A DNA stretch of 64,000 nt, taken from Tribonema minus. Lineage: Eukaryota; Sar; Xanthophyceae; Tribonematales; Tribonemataceae. The notes under the pieces are model-generated. The model was given only the letters and a program-made list of their open reading frames with translations. It was not told the DNA's origin and ran no database searches. Positions 44,558 through 54,460 of the stretch are shown in pieces. Positions within the stretch are counted from its first letter, which is position 1. Each line of letters begins with the position of its first letter. A program made the translations under genes and the position numbers. The stretch is taken from NCBI GenBank assembly GCA_017506865.1, contig JAFCMP010000182.1:1-64000 (forward strand). The letters run 5' to 3'.

Positions 44558-45469
44558 TTACCAGTGTGTGACCTCCAAAAATGTGTCCTCTATGACAATC
44601 TTGCCCAGATGCCTGTTGTTCAGGCACTGCCACAATGCAAACCACAACGTACAATAGTCTAAGGGATTGCTTTCTGAGAAGAAGTCGCCCCGCGAGCCCG
44701 ACAGTGTCTTGATGAAGTCTGTTATATCTTGACCATCCATGCTCGCGTAAAGTACTTCAAGTTGTCGAACATCCATGCCCCTCGCTGTCTGAGTCATGGC
44801 GTGTTCAGGGGGGAAAACCTGTTGCGGCACATCACTACTGTTTGTCAGCGTATAAACAGTGCAGTACTTTTGTGCGCCCACCCTCCGCGTCAGGTTTGCG
44901 TGTCCTCCGTAGTCCACCATCAGCAGATAAGCTGGAGCATTATTTGTAATGCTTTGAAATGTTGCATGATCAAACACGACTTCACCTTCATTGCCACTTT
45001 CAGCCCACATTTGCTGGATTATACCTGTAACATTGTGCACCATGGGCTCCTCTCCTGCGAGCTGCGACATGGAGTGCAAGTGTGGATCACTTTCCTCTGT
45101 CTCTTGCGCAGGTGGGTCAGCGGACCACTGTGCATCCCAGCCCAGCGGACGCTGGGAGCCTAGTTGCAGTGCACGGATAGCCCAATCATCCCTTATTTCA
45201 CAGCACAATGCTCTGTACACAAACACTCGCTCCTTGATGGTGGACGCATGCGTTGCAAAGTGCAACTTCTTATCGAATTTGAAGATGGCATCGAGTATCA
45301 ACCGGTGAAAGCTGCCGTACTTTTCCCTATTTTTGGGGTAATCTTTGTAGGTTCGGAGCCACCATATCTTTGCTTGCTCCGGGAGCAAGTTGTACTTTAC
45401 AAGTTCAAACAATATGACAATGTGCAATAGTACAGTGTACAACACCATGCAAGAAAGCAGCAGCCACAT
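44558..45469 (-). CDS. Membrane-anchored protein of unknown function, about 303 aa
   Basis: ATG at 45469 (MWLLLSCMVLYTVLLHIVILFELV) opens directly with a transmembrane segment. The in-frame ATG at 45526 would leave only 30 bp to the divergent gene, so the shorter form is preferred. The body is globular. The C-terminal segment DFIKTLSGSRGDFF, followed 40 residues later by KIVIEDTFLEVTHW, resembles from memory the ending of some hypothetical proteins of large algal DNA viruses (xGPxGDF, then a D-x-x-G/E-x-x-x-W/F end). This is unverified. It stops with TAA at 44558. Confidence 0.7.
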   Translation of the reverse strand: MWLLLSCMVLYTVLLHIVILFELVKYNLLPEQAKIWWLRTYKDYPKNREKYGSFHRLILDAIFKFDKKLHFATHASTIKERVFVYRALCCEIRDDWAIRALQLGSQRPLGWDAQWSADPPAQETEESDPHLHSMSQLAGEEPMVHNVTGIIQQMWAESGNEGEVVFDHATFQSITNNAPAYLLMVDYGGHANLTRRVGAQKYCTVYTLTNSSDVPQQVFPPEHAMTQTARGMDVRQLEVLYASMDGQDITDFIKTLSGSRGDFFSESNPLDYCTLWFALWQCLNNRHLGKIVIEDTFLEVTHW

Positions 45470-45556
45470 GTTCGAGCACCGTTGATGTTGAAACACATTT
45501 AGATGAAGACGTCTTGTCCACAGCATAAATTATTGCGCATATGAGTACAAGGTGTC

Positions 45557-48471
45557 ATGACAAGTACACGTGAGGTTTCAGATCGAGACCTACTTTCGTT
45601 TGCAGCACTGGTAGCAGCACTGATCTGGCTGACGGCGCGCCCTGTCACACTCCCATGTGTTAATTGCGACACCGGTGGCATGTTCTACAAGTGCATGGAC
45701 GGCAGAGGCGCAGGTTCAGTCACATGTGAAGCGTACAGAGCTGGTAATGCAGCCATTGCTAGTGCGCGCAAAGGTGCGCTCACTGCAGGTGAGTATGCGA
45801 GGGAGCTGACAGTGTTCACAACAAAGCTGCCAGAGTACCCGAGCAAGTTTGCTGCGCTCATCATAAGCAAGCTCATGACTGCTGCTGCTGAAGTGTACGC
45901 ACGGATGATTTCAGTCTCAGCTTACCTGAAAGCCAAGGTGGCAGAGATCGCCAAAGCAACGCTAACACCCATGTACGACATGTGGGCCGCATTCCACGAT
46001 GCAGCCATCAAACCGCTGATAGCAGGAATGATCAAGTACGTCTTGCAACCTGTGACGAAAGCCATGGACGCAATCGTCGCCTTTGTACATCTGGTGATGA
46101 AAGAGGTGGACGTTGTACTCGACGGAGGGGGCGAGATCGTCAGGAAAGCGTATGACGCAGTGTACCAGGCATCGGGAACGCTCTCTAAAACCATAGAAAG
46201 CATGTTGGTAAAAATTGCAGATCTGATTGAAAAGTTGGTGGCAGGTGTGCGAGGAGCCGTCAACACGGCGCTGGACACTGTCGTCAGTGGAGTCGAGACC
46301 TCAGTTAATCAAATAGGGAAGGGTGTTGAGAAGGCTTTGGATGGTGTTGAGAGCGGTATCAATGCTGCAGTGTCTGGAACTGTTGGCAGTGCGACTGCTG
46401 CTGTCAACACATCGACTAAGGCACTTGATGTAGTTGTATCAAGCACTGGAGACAAGCTCAACACAGCATTCACAAAGGTAACAGGTGGTGTGCAAGACAG
46501 CGTCAATGCAGTGGCAGGTGGGGTTCAGGACGCTGTCAACAATGTCGGCTCTAATGTTGTAGGAGGCATCGGCAATGTAATTGATGAAACGGAGCAAGTT
46601 GTTAACAGCTTGAGTGATGGACTCGCCAGCTCCATAAATGCAATGATCGGGGTCATCAACAAGAATGTCAGCAGCAAGATCGAGGCGACTGTAAACAGCT
46701 CTGCTACCGTCATCGAAAAAGCAGTTGACGCAGGTCTCACGCCGATACGATCAATCGCCAAGTCGATCAATAAGATTTCATCATTCGAACTCAAGTTGGG
46801 GGCGCTGGGGTCAATTTATCCATTCATGTTCATTCCATATGTAAGGGAGCCGAATGGCGTGGACCTGCCAACTGTAGACATTCCCGACATTCCGACCATG
46901 ACTATTCCGCATGTGAATATTCCTTCTGTCACATATAAGGTGCCTTCGACCGCGACAAAGAAGCCGCAAGGTGATGCACGGGCTAGGCTGCTGGGCGCCA
47001 TTGAAAGGGCTCAGAAGAACTGGAAAATTGCATCGGACTCGCAAACAGCATTGGGTGATGCGCCATTGCCTGCAGCAGCACCTTCTACTCGCAAGAGCTA
47101 TGCCTTCATGCGCAACAACCAACCCACTCACCCGCACGATTCAGAAGAAGATTTCACCTGGGCGACCACTCTGCTCAGAGAGTCCATTCCATCCACTGAA
47201 CGCAGACCCCTGGGAATTTCAAAGTCAATTTTCAACAAGATCGGAGACGGGATCAAGAAAGCAGCAAATGATGTCGCTGACTTTGCTGAAGATACAGCGC
47301 AAAAAGCGATTGAAGAAGCGAGGGATCTCGCACTAAAGGCAGCCAAGCCGTTGACTGACGCCATCAATAAACAAGCTGTGAAAGACAAGGCGGAGGCAGA
47401 CAAGCGAGCTGCTCTGGACAGTGCGGCAGCAGTAGCCCGTGAGAATGCCGCAAAGAAGTCGCTGGCAAACAATGCGAAAACACAAGCCACTCTCAAGAAA
47501 CAGTTGGCTGATGCAAAAGCGGCATCCGCTGCTGCACTGAAGGCACGCGCCTCTGCCAAAGCTGCAGTTTCAAGTGCAGACAAGGTCATTGATGGTGTCA
47601 CATTACCGCGAGTCAGCCTGACTGCTCCGACTGTCAACTTGCAGCCGCCAGGATTGAAGGTGGACTGGCAAGTGAAACCTTTAGACATCAACACTCCCAC
47701 ACTACAGGTGAAGATGAAGAGACCTCAGGTCAACTTTGAAGTAGGCGACATCAGCGCTGATATACCTCACGTGCCTAACCTGCTCGATGGAGTTGAAACG
47801 GCTATTGGCAAGCTTGGACAACTCCTGTCAGACTTCCTTAAGCCGGTCTGGGAAGCGTTGGGGGTGTTGTTTGCATATATGAACACTGTTGTTGCATCGG
47901 TGCTTTACTTTGTCAGGGAGGAGATCAGCTGGGCAAAAATTAGGGATGGTGTATCCACCATCTTCACAAGTTCTGCAGTGACAGTCAAGGATAAGATGCG
48001 TTGGCTGTGGCATGAAATTGCCGTACCATTAATGAAAGTGGTTGTGATGATAAAGACAAGGTCATTGAGCTCACCAAGGTCTTCATCGAGCTGGTGAAGG
48101 GATTGCTGGCTATTAGTAACTTGAAACAGAAAATCTACTCCCTGGCCGATACACTATGGGTTAAGATAAGGCCGGTGCTCCGTGAGACTGCTGTGATTAC
48201 TGCTGGTGTTGGGACCTTTACATTCGCGTCCGTGGTGGACCGGCTGATCCCGCTGCCCATGTCGCTGACTACAAAAGTGTACGTCACACTACTGTTCACA
48301 GTTCTGGCTCTATAAGGCGCGCAATCGACATTTGTGGTGGACCAGGTTGTCGGTCTTCTCAGGATGTGTCTGGTGCCGGTCATGTACGCTGACGAATGGT
48401 TTGATCAGTTTGCAAAATCAAGCACGTCCTGGATTGCTCGCACAGCCAAGGCAGTGGGAGGCAGCAGCTAG
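45557..48471 (+). pseudogene. Large membrane/structural-like protein, about 970 codons, with frameshift and in-frame TAA
   Basis: ATG at 45557 starts an 846-codon frame. The protein continues in another frame from about 48046 (a 2-base gain or 1-base loss in gtggttgtgatgat). It is then interrupted by TAA at 48313 and continues in that frame to TAG at 48471. An N-terminal membrane segment is followed by CVNCDTGGMFYKC. A long amphipathic helical repeat region follows (VxxGVxxAVN type, about residues 220-400). Next come Pro-spaced beta-like repeats (VDLPTVDIPDIPTMTIPHVNIP), a Lys/Ala/Glu coiled coil (about 560-670), a second Pro-spaced set and hydrophobic C-terminal segments. Such Pro-spaced hydrophobic repeats occur in big structural proteins of algal viruses (from memory). 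The present copy would be truncated. Confidence 0.7.
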
Positions 48472-48479
48472 ACACTGCG

Positions 48480-48725
48480 TTAGCGTTGCACTAGTGCACC
48501 ATGTGTGATGGCCTGTGCAATATCTTGTTGGAGGTAGGAAGCACGGATCGAAATCTGCTGTGACTCTTTGTGCGTCTTCATCAGCAGCAGCCACACAATT
48601 GAGCTCATAATCCAGAAACGGACAGTTACACCATCAAGTGACATCATGTCTTGATTTACTGCAAAGACCAATAGAAAATACTTCTTGAAGTGGCCTTGGT
48701 GATTGTCACTCCTCCCTCTGCTCAA
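48480..48725 (-). CDS. Possible small membrane protein
   Basis: An 81-codon frame convergent with the preceding gene (8-bp gap) contains one hydrophobic stretch (FWIMSSIVWLLLM). The full frame would start at TTG; the first ATGs are at 48647 and 48644, giving 54-55 residues. There is no homology to cite. Tight convergent packing is the main support. Confidence 0.35.
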   Translation of the reverse strand: MSRGRSDNHQGHFKKYFLLVFAVNQDMMSLDGVTVRFWIMSSIVWLLLMKTHKESQQISIRASYLQQDIAQAITHGALVQR

Positions 48726-48889
48726 CTATTGTGTGTCTTAATATCAACTCAGTTTGTCTACACTATGAAGCCAGCATACTGCGCACAAGGGAGACCATGG
48801 TGAGTTTGAGTAATTATGTAGGGCGAGCCTAACACAGCATCAGATTGTATCAACCTTCTGATCACACTTGGTCGACAACTCCTGAGGCT

Positions 48890-51050
48890 GCTGGGTCATG
48901 TAGGGAAAACTTCGGTCCCAAAACCTGAAATATGTCTCGCACTGATCTCAGCCTGCTGTTTCGATGTGTCTGCAACAATTAAATGCAGTTTACGAAAATC
49001 TAGCGAGCGTCGTACTGACCCCACTTAGGGTAAGCCTCTGAAACAAACTTTTCTGGCAGACTCAAAGTCTCAAATTTTAAGCATCGGCGTTAGGTGCTAG
49101 GCGGTTGGTGCAGGCAGGCACCTCGAGCCGCAGACGCCTGCATCATTGAGCAGGCCATCTCGCTCACTGAATGCATCGATCAATCACCCTACTGCGCCTA
49201 GCAATTAGGCGCGCGTTTCGTAGGCATTGAGCCCCCTTAAAAGTGAACCCAGGTGTATCAGCTGCAGTGCCACAGCTGAAGGTTTGATCTAACACCCTAC
49301 TGCGCCTAGCAATCCATGTAAGCTATACAGTGAGGGTGAACATGGTGAGAACATATGTTATGGTGGGGAGCAAGTTCTAAATTAAAATCAGACTGCACTA
49401 CACTGCTGATCACCTGGTCAAGCACTCCTGAGCCTACTTCAGTCTGACACTGGATGGGCACATTGTGCTTGGACATTAATATAAGTGCTGGGTCATGTAG
49501 GGAAAACTTCGGTCCCAAAACCTGAAATATCTCTCAGACTGATCTCAGCCTGCTGTTTCGATGTGTCTGCAACAATTAAATGCAGTTTACGAAAATCTAG
49601 CGAGCGTCGTACGTATGGACTTGTATTTATAAAGGCCCAAGGGAGGCCGGGTTGCCTATGCAATCGAAAAGCTTGCGTCAACGCAGCAGCCTAGTCTGAG
49701 CGTCGTACTGACCCCATTTAGGGTCAGCCTCTGAAAAAAACTTTCCTGGCAGACTCGCAGTCTCAAATTTCAAGCATGGCGTTAGGCGCTAGGCGGCTGG
49801 TGCAGGCAGGCACCTCGAGCCGCAGACGCCTGCATAATTGAGCAGCCCATCTCGCTCACTGAACGCATCGATCAATCACCCTACTGCGCCAAGCAATTAG
49901 GCGCACGTTTCGTAGGCATTGAGCCCCCTTAAGAGTGAATTAAGGTGTATCAGCTGCAGTGCCACAGCTGAAGCTTTGATCTAACACCCTACTGCGCCTA
50001 GCAATCCATGTAAGCTATACAGTGAGGGTGAACATGGTGAGAACATATGTTATGGTGGGGAGCAAGTTCTAAATTAAAATCAGACTGCGCTACACTGCTG
50101 ATCACCTGGTCAAGCACTCCTGAGCCTGCTTCAGTCTGACACTGGATGGGCACATTGTGCTTGGACATTAATATAAGTGCTGGGTCATGTAGGGAAAACT
50201 TGAGCCCCAAAACCTGAAATGTATCTCGCACTGATCTCAGCCTGCTGTTTCGATGTGTCTGCAACAATTACATGCAGTTTACGAAAATCTAGCGAGCGTT
50301 GTACTGACCCCATTTAGGGTCAGCCTCTGAAAAAAACTTTCCTGGCAGACTCGCAGTCTCAAATTTCAAGCATGGCGTTAGGCGCTAGGCGGCTGGTGCA
50401 GGCAGGCACCTCGAGCCGCAGACGCCTGCATAATTGAGCAGCCCATCTCGCTCACTGAACGCATCGATCAATCACCCTACTGCGCCAAGCAATTAGGCGC
50501 ACGTTTCGTAGGCATTGAGCCCCCTTAAAAGTGAATTAAGGTGTATCAGCTGCAGTGCCACAGCTGAAGCTTTGATCTAACACCCTACTGCGCCTAGCAA
50601 TCCATGTAAGCTATACAGTGAGGTTGAACACGGTGAGAACATATGGTGGGGAGCAAGTTCTAAATCAAAATCAGACTGCGCTACACTGCTGATCACCTGG
50701 TCAAGCACTCCTGAGCCTGCTTCAGTCTGACACTGGATGGGCACATTGTGCTTGGACATTAATATAAGTGCTGGGTCATGTAGGGAAAACTTGAGCCCCA
50801 TAACCTGAAATGTATCTCGCACTGATCTCAGCCTGCTGTTTCGATGTGTCTGCAACAATTACATGCAGTTTACGAAAATCTAGCGAGCGTCGTACTGACC
50901 CCATTTAGGGTCAGCCTCTGAAAAAAACTTTTCTGGCAGACTCGCAGTCTCAAATTTCAAGCATGGCGTTAGGCGCTAGGCGGTTGGTGCAGGCAGGCAC
51001 CACGAGCCGCAAACGCCTGCATAATTGAACAGGCCATCTCGCTCACTGAT
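48890..51050 (+). repeat. Tandem array of about 595-bp units with the shared core
   Basis: Units start with gctgggtcatgtagggaaaa at 48890, 49487, 50179 and 50770. Each holds ctagcgagcgtcgtactgac and the core TTTAGGGTCAGCCTCTGA (diverged in the first), then ggcgttaggcgctaggcgg and the caccctactgcgcctagc element. The second unit is longer because of a 96-bp insertion (49613-49708) flanked by the 11-bp direct repeat GAGCGTCGTAC. The core has the same orientation as at 26-30 kb and the opposite orientation to that at 9-12 kb. Conserved minus-strand frames within the units are repeat-borne and lack gene evidence. Confidence 0.9.
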
Positions 51051-51935
51051 TGCATCGATCAATCACCCTACTGCGCCTAGCAGTTAGGCGCGCGTTTCGT
51101 AGGCATTGAGCCCCCTTAAAAGTGAACCCAGGTATATCAGCTGCAGTGCCACAGCTGAAGCTTTGATCCAACACCCTACTGCGCCTAGCAGTTGGGCGCG
51201 CATTTCGTAGGCATTGAGCCCCCTGACAAGTGCATCGAGGTGTATCAGCTGCAGAGACACAGCTGAAGCTTTGATCCAACACCCTACTGCGCCTGGCAAT
51301 CAGGCGCGCGCTTCGCATGCATTGAGCCTCCTTGAATGTGAACCAAGGTGCATCAGCTGCAGTGACGCCGCTGAAGCTTTGATCCAACACCCCACTGCGC
51401 CTAGCAATTAAGCGCGCGCTTCGTATGCGTTGAGCCCCCAGGATTTTGAACCAACACACTGGCAGACAGAGTACATTTTGCGACGCTGTGACGCTGCTGA
51501 AGCTTTGATCCAATATACCCTACTGCGCCTAGCAATTAGGCGCGCGTTTCGTATGCATTGAGCCCCCTTTGAATGTGAACCAAGGTATATCAGCTGCTGC
51601 AGTGACTCTGCTGAAACTTTGATCAAACACCCTACTGCGCCTACCTATTAGGCGCGCGTTTCGTATAAAGTCAGCCCTTTGGACTTCCAACCAAGATAGA
51701 CAGAGTGCATAATGCAAATGCAGTGACGCCGCTGAAGGTTGAGCAAAACACCCTACTGCGCCTAGCAATTAGGCGCGCCTAACGTGTGACCTAAGCCGCC
51801 TTGCTGTACAGCCGAGGTATACTATCTGCCTACTAAGCCTGCAGTGACGCTGCTGAATGTGCATCAAACACCGTACTGCGCCTACCTATTAGGCGCACCT
51901 TTCGTGTGCACGAAGCCCCCATGACTTTGAACCAG
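51050..51935 (+). repeat. Array of about 110-120-bp units with an inverted-repeat element
   Basis: About eight diverged units follow the larger array. Each has GCGCCTAGCAATTAGGCGC or a variant, a 7-bp stem with a 5-base loop, followed by gtttcgtaggcattgagccc and a cagctgcagtgacgc / ctgaagctttgatccaacac segment. This is the monomer that also sits inside each 595-bp unit. The interval 51936-52505 after it holds no recognised gene or repeat. Confidence 0.85.
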
Positions 51936-52505
51936 GTGACGCACCTGAGCCATATCGGACGCCCCGGTGCCTATGGTTTAGGCAGGCTTTCCCTGACTCT
52001 CTTGCCCCCCCTGTCCACCATGAAGAAAATTTAGCAGCCACAGCTTCTCTAGTCTCAGTTCCGATTGCATAGCACGTATCGCCTAGGCGAGGCAGATGAA
52101 GGCCTGGCTCAGTTTCCTAGATTTTCGGCGTGTCTCACTTCTTGCTCGTCTATCGTGACACCTGCACCCAACACGAGTTGACACTCGCTCAACCCCCGTG
52201 ATAGCCCCTTTTAGTCTGGAACAAAAAAGATATGTTCTGATGTTATTTGCTTCCACGCAACCGCAAAGTAGGTGGCACAACAGAGTGGCACAGAGCTGTC
52301 ATGGAGGAGAGTGTGGTGGTGTGCCAACCACAGAGGGTGAAAGTGTGTGTGAGACCCAGTCTCAACCTTGACTTGAAACAGCCGGAAATGCCCACTGCCT
52401 GGTGCCGTGGGAGGTGGACCGGAGCGCCCTCCCCAAGTGCAATATCACCCTGATATGCAAGCGTGGCTAAACAGGTAGAAGCAGAAGAAGCTGTGCCATG
52501 TTGAA

Positions 52506-53467
52506 AGCCCTTAAAATGTACAGCACTTCGCTCTTCAAGGTGCAAGTCCCACATCAGTTGCGACTGTGTTGACGTCTGCAGCATGACCCCGCAAGATGTG
52601 CAGCATTAGCCCTGCAAGGTGCAAAGCCACAATATTTGTGGTTGTGTTAAAATTTACAGCATGGCCTTTGCAAGATGTGCAGCACTAGCGCTGCAAGGTG
52701 CAAGTGCCTCTACTGTTGTGACTGTGTTGAAGTTTGCAGCATGGCCTTTGCAAGATGTGCAGCACTAGACCTGCAGACTGAGTGTGCAAGTGCCCCAATT
52801 ATCGTGACTGTGTTGAAGTTTGCAGCATGACATCTGCAGGAAGTGCAGCACTAGACCTACAGTGTGCATGTGCCCCAATTATTGTGATTGTGTTGAAGTT
52901 TGCAGCATGGCCTTTGCCAGCTACACCCCTGCAAATGTTACTGACAGTGTGCGTCCTCTGGTGCCACAATGTGCACTGACAGCAGGTGACACGCTTGATA
53001 AGACTGACCTGTGATCATAATGCCGTTGCTGCCATGTGCAGAATGCTTTGGCGCAGTCATGTACGGTACTAGCACGCTGCTCTCGCTGTGTATATGAAAG
53101 CCAACACCCATCATCAACCAGCTCACCTGTAAGCAGTGCCCTGATGTGCTGTTCTGGTCCTGCAGAGCCCGTCATTGACAAGTCACTTGGCCTGTGCAAG
53201 GTAGAGCACCAGTAGACGAAAGAATGAGCAGCAGGCCAGTAGTTGTGCTGTGTTGCCCAGCGCAGCGTTTGGAACGAGCTCCTGCCAGCCGTGTCGTGCG
53301 CTTGCTACAAACTGTTGTGAATGCGGGAATTCATGCAGCATCAGCCCTGCATGGTGAAGAAGGCATTCAGCAGCCAGCCTGCAAGGTGCAAGGGCAACAC
53401 AATGTTGTGCCTGTGTAAGTACATGCAGCGTTAGCCCCAGGCTGCATGGTACAGATCCAGCAGTCAG
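52506..53467 (-). repeat. Right terminal inverted repeat (962 bp)
   Basis: It is the reverse complement of 7106-8060 with a few substitutions and small indels. The inner boundary is at agcccttaaaatgtacagca (52506) and the outer boundary is at cagtcag (53461-53467). The sequence outside (ccctcctgcaaagtg) is unrelated to the left flank. Confidence 0.92.
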
Positions 53468-53870
53468 CCCTCCTGCAAAGTGAAATTGCTAGATGGTGTG
53501 AGGAGCAGCAGCAATCAGCCATACACAGCAGCAACACCACCCTCACAGCAACAGTACACCAGCAGCAGCAACAACAGCTGCAAAAAGACCACAGCAGCAG
53601 CACCGCCACAGCTGGCAGGATCAGCATACTATGCTGTGGCAGATGACACACTAAGGCTTGGGAGCGCATAGTCCTGTAGAGCAGCCAAGTTGCTGCAGGG
53701 ACTACAGCGCTGGCTTTGTAAAGCGCAGACAAGAAGCGGTGGATTTGTAGACTGCATCATGTAGTGCGTCCCTGATAGAGCGCAGATGTGTACCAGCTCG
53801 CTTCAAGTGTCAGCACAAGGCGCGCTAGCCTTCAAGATTGTAAATAATCCGCTGCCGCTTGGCCGTGTAA
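53468..53870. other. Flanking DNA, CAG-rich, no gene seen
   Basis: A stretch rich in cagcag/caacaa triplets (about 53500-53610) is followed by unremarkable sequence. No gene or duplicated target site was recognised. Confidence 0.4.
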
Positions 53871-53874
53871 GTGC

Positions 53875-54178
53875 CGTGGTAAGCAGCCAGTACGTTGAAG
53901 CCTGTAGTTAAGACCAATGCTACCGCTAGGAAAGAGCCATGATAAGCAGCCTGTGCGTTGAAGACTGCAGATAAGACCAACGCTACAGCTAGGAAAGAGC
54001 CATGGTAAGCAGTCCGCGCGTTGCAGAGTGCAGATAAGACCAGCACCACAGCTAGGAAAGAGCCATGACACGCTGTCTTTGCGTGGTAGACTGCAGATAC
54101 CGCCAACGCCCAAGCTAGGAAAGAGCCACGGTAAGCAATCCGTGCGTCGAAGACTGCAGATCAGACCAAGGCTACGTC
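53875..54178 (-). repeat. 60-bp minisatellite, 5 copies
   Basis: Five units of 60 bp contain gctaggaaagagccatg and agactgcagataagaccaa. Because 60 is divisible by three, the minus strand reads as a 20-residue hydrophobic repeat (AAYHGSFLAVALVLSA type). This may be a coding repeat of a membrane protein or only a consequence of the period. No gene start or splice context supports coding. Confidence 0.8.
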
Positions 54179-54460
54179 GACAGTAGTCCTGGAGCAAGCA
54201 AGCTCACGCACCTAATATTTTGGCACTTACCGCAGGCCTTGCGGTCGATGTCTTGGGTCTTGCACGCAGGCCTTGATGCCGCAGGACTATGCCGCCGGGG
54301 CCGTGGTGTTAGAGCACACACTTCACGCCGCGGCGGGTAAGTGCGTGGATGTGGAAGTGTGATGGACGCAGTAGTCCACGCGCTTTCCGTTGAGTTGACC
54401 AGTAGTGCGTGCATTATATTGCAGCGGGTGTGCAAGTTACCGCACTAGTGTCATGCCACT

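Larger units (their letters stand above)
7106..53467. mobile_element. 46.4-kb inverted-repeat-bounded element, virus-like cargo
   Basis: The sequence from 7106 inward reappears in reverse complement from 53467 inward for about 0.96 kb with only small differences, so 46,362 bp are enclosed by long terminal inverted repeats. Similarity stops abruptly at CTGACTGCTGG (7106) and its complement (ending 53467). Genes with introns lie in the left half, and a compact, virus-like gene block lies in the right half. No target-site duplication is visible directly outside these ends (left flank ends caccaca, right flank starts ccctcc). The true termini may therefore differ slightly, or the flanks may be rearranged. 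No transposase, integrase or recombinase was recognised. An integrated DNA virus, a giant transposon or a hybrid are all possible. Confidence 0.8.

Noticed and set aside
28413..48725. A non-standard genetic code with TAA as sense
   Set aside because: Other genes in the block end with TAA at natural positions (methyltransferase, kelch, 43152 and 44558 genes), and TAG and TGA also terminate, so a global recoding is not supported; local readthrough remains possible.
8189..48725. Capsid protein, packaging ATPase, DNA polymerase B, integrase or tyrosine recombinase
   Set aside because: I looked for Walker motifs with the expected partners, YxDTD, DDE and RHRY patterns in the long frames of the unit and found none convincing.
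7097..53477. Target-site duplication of the 46-kb unit
   Set aside because: The bases directly outside the two arms (caccaca and ccctcc) do not match at any short length.
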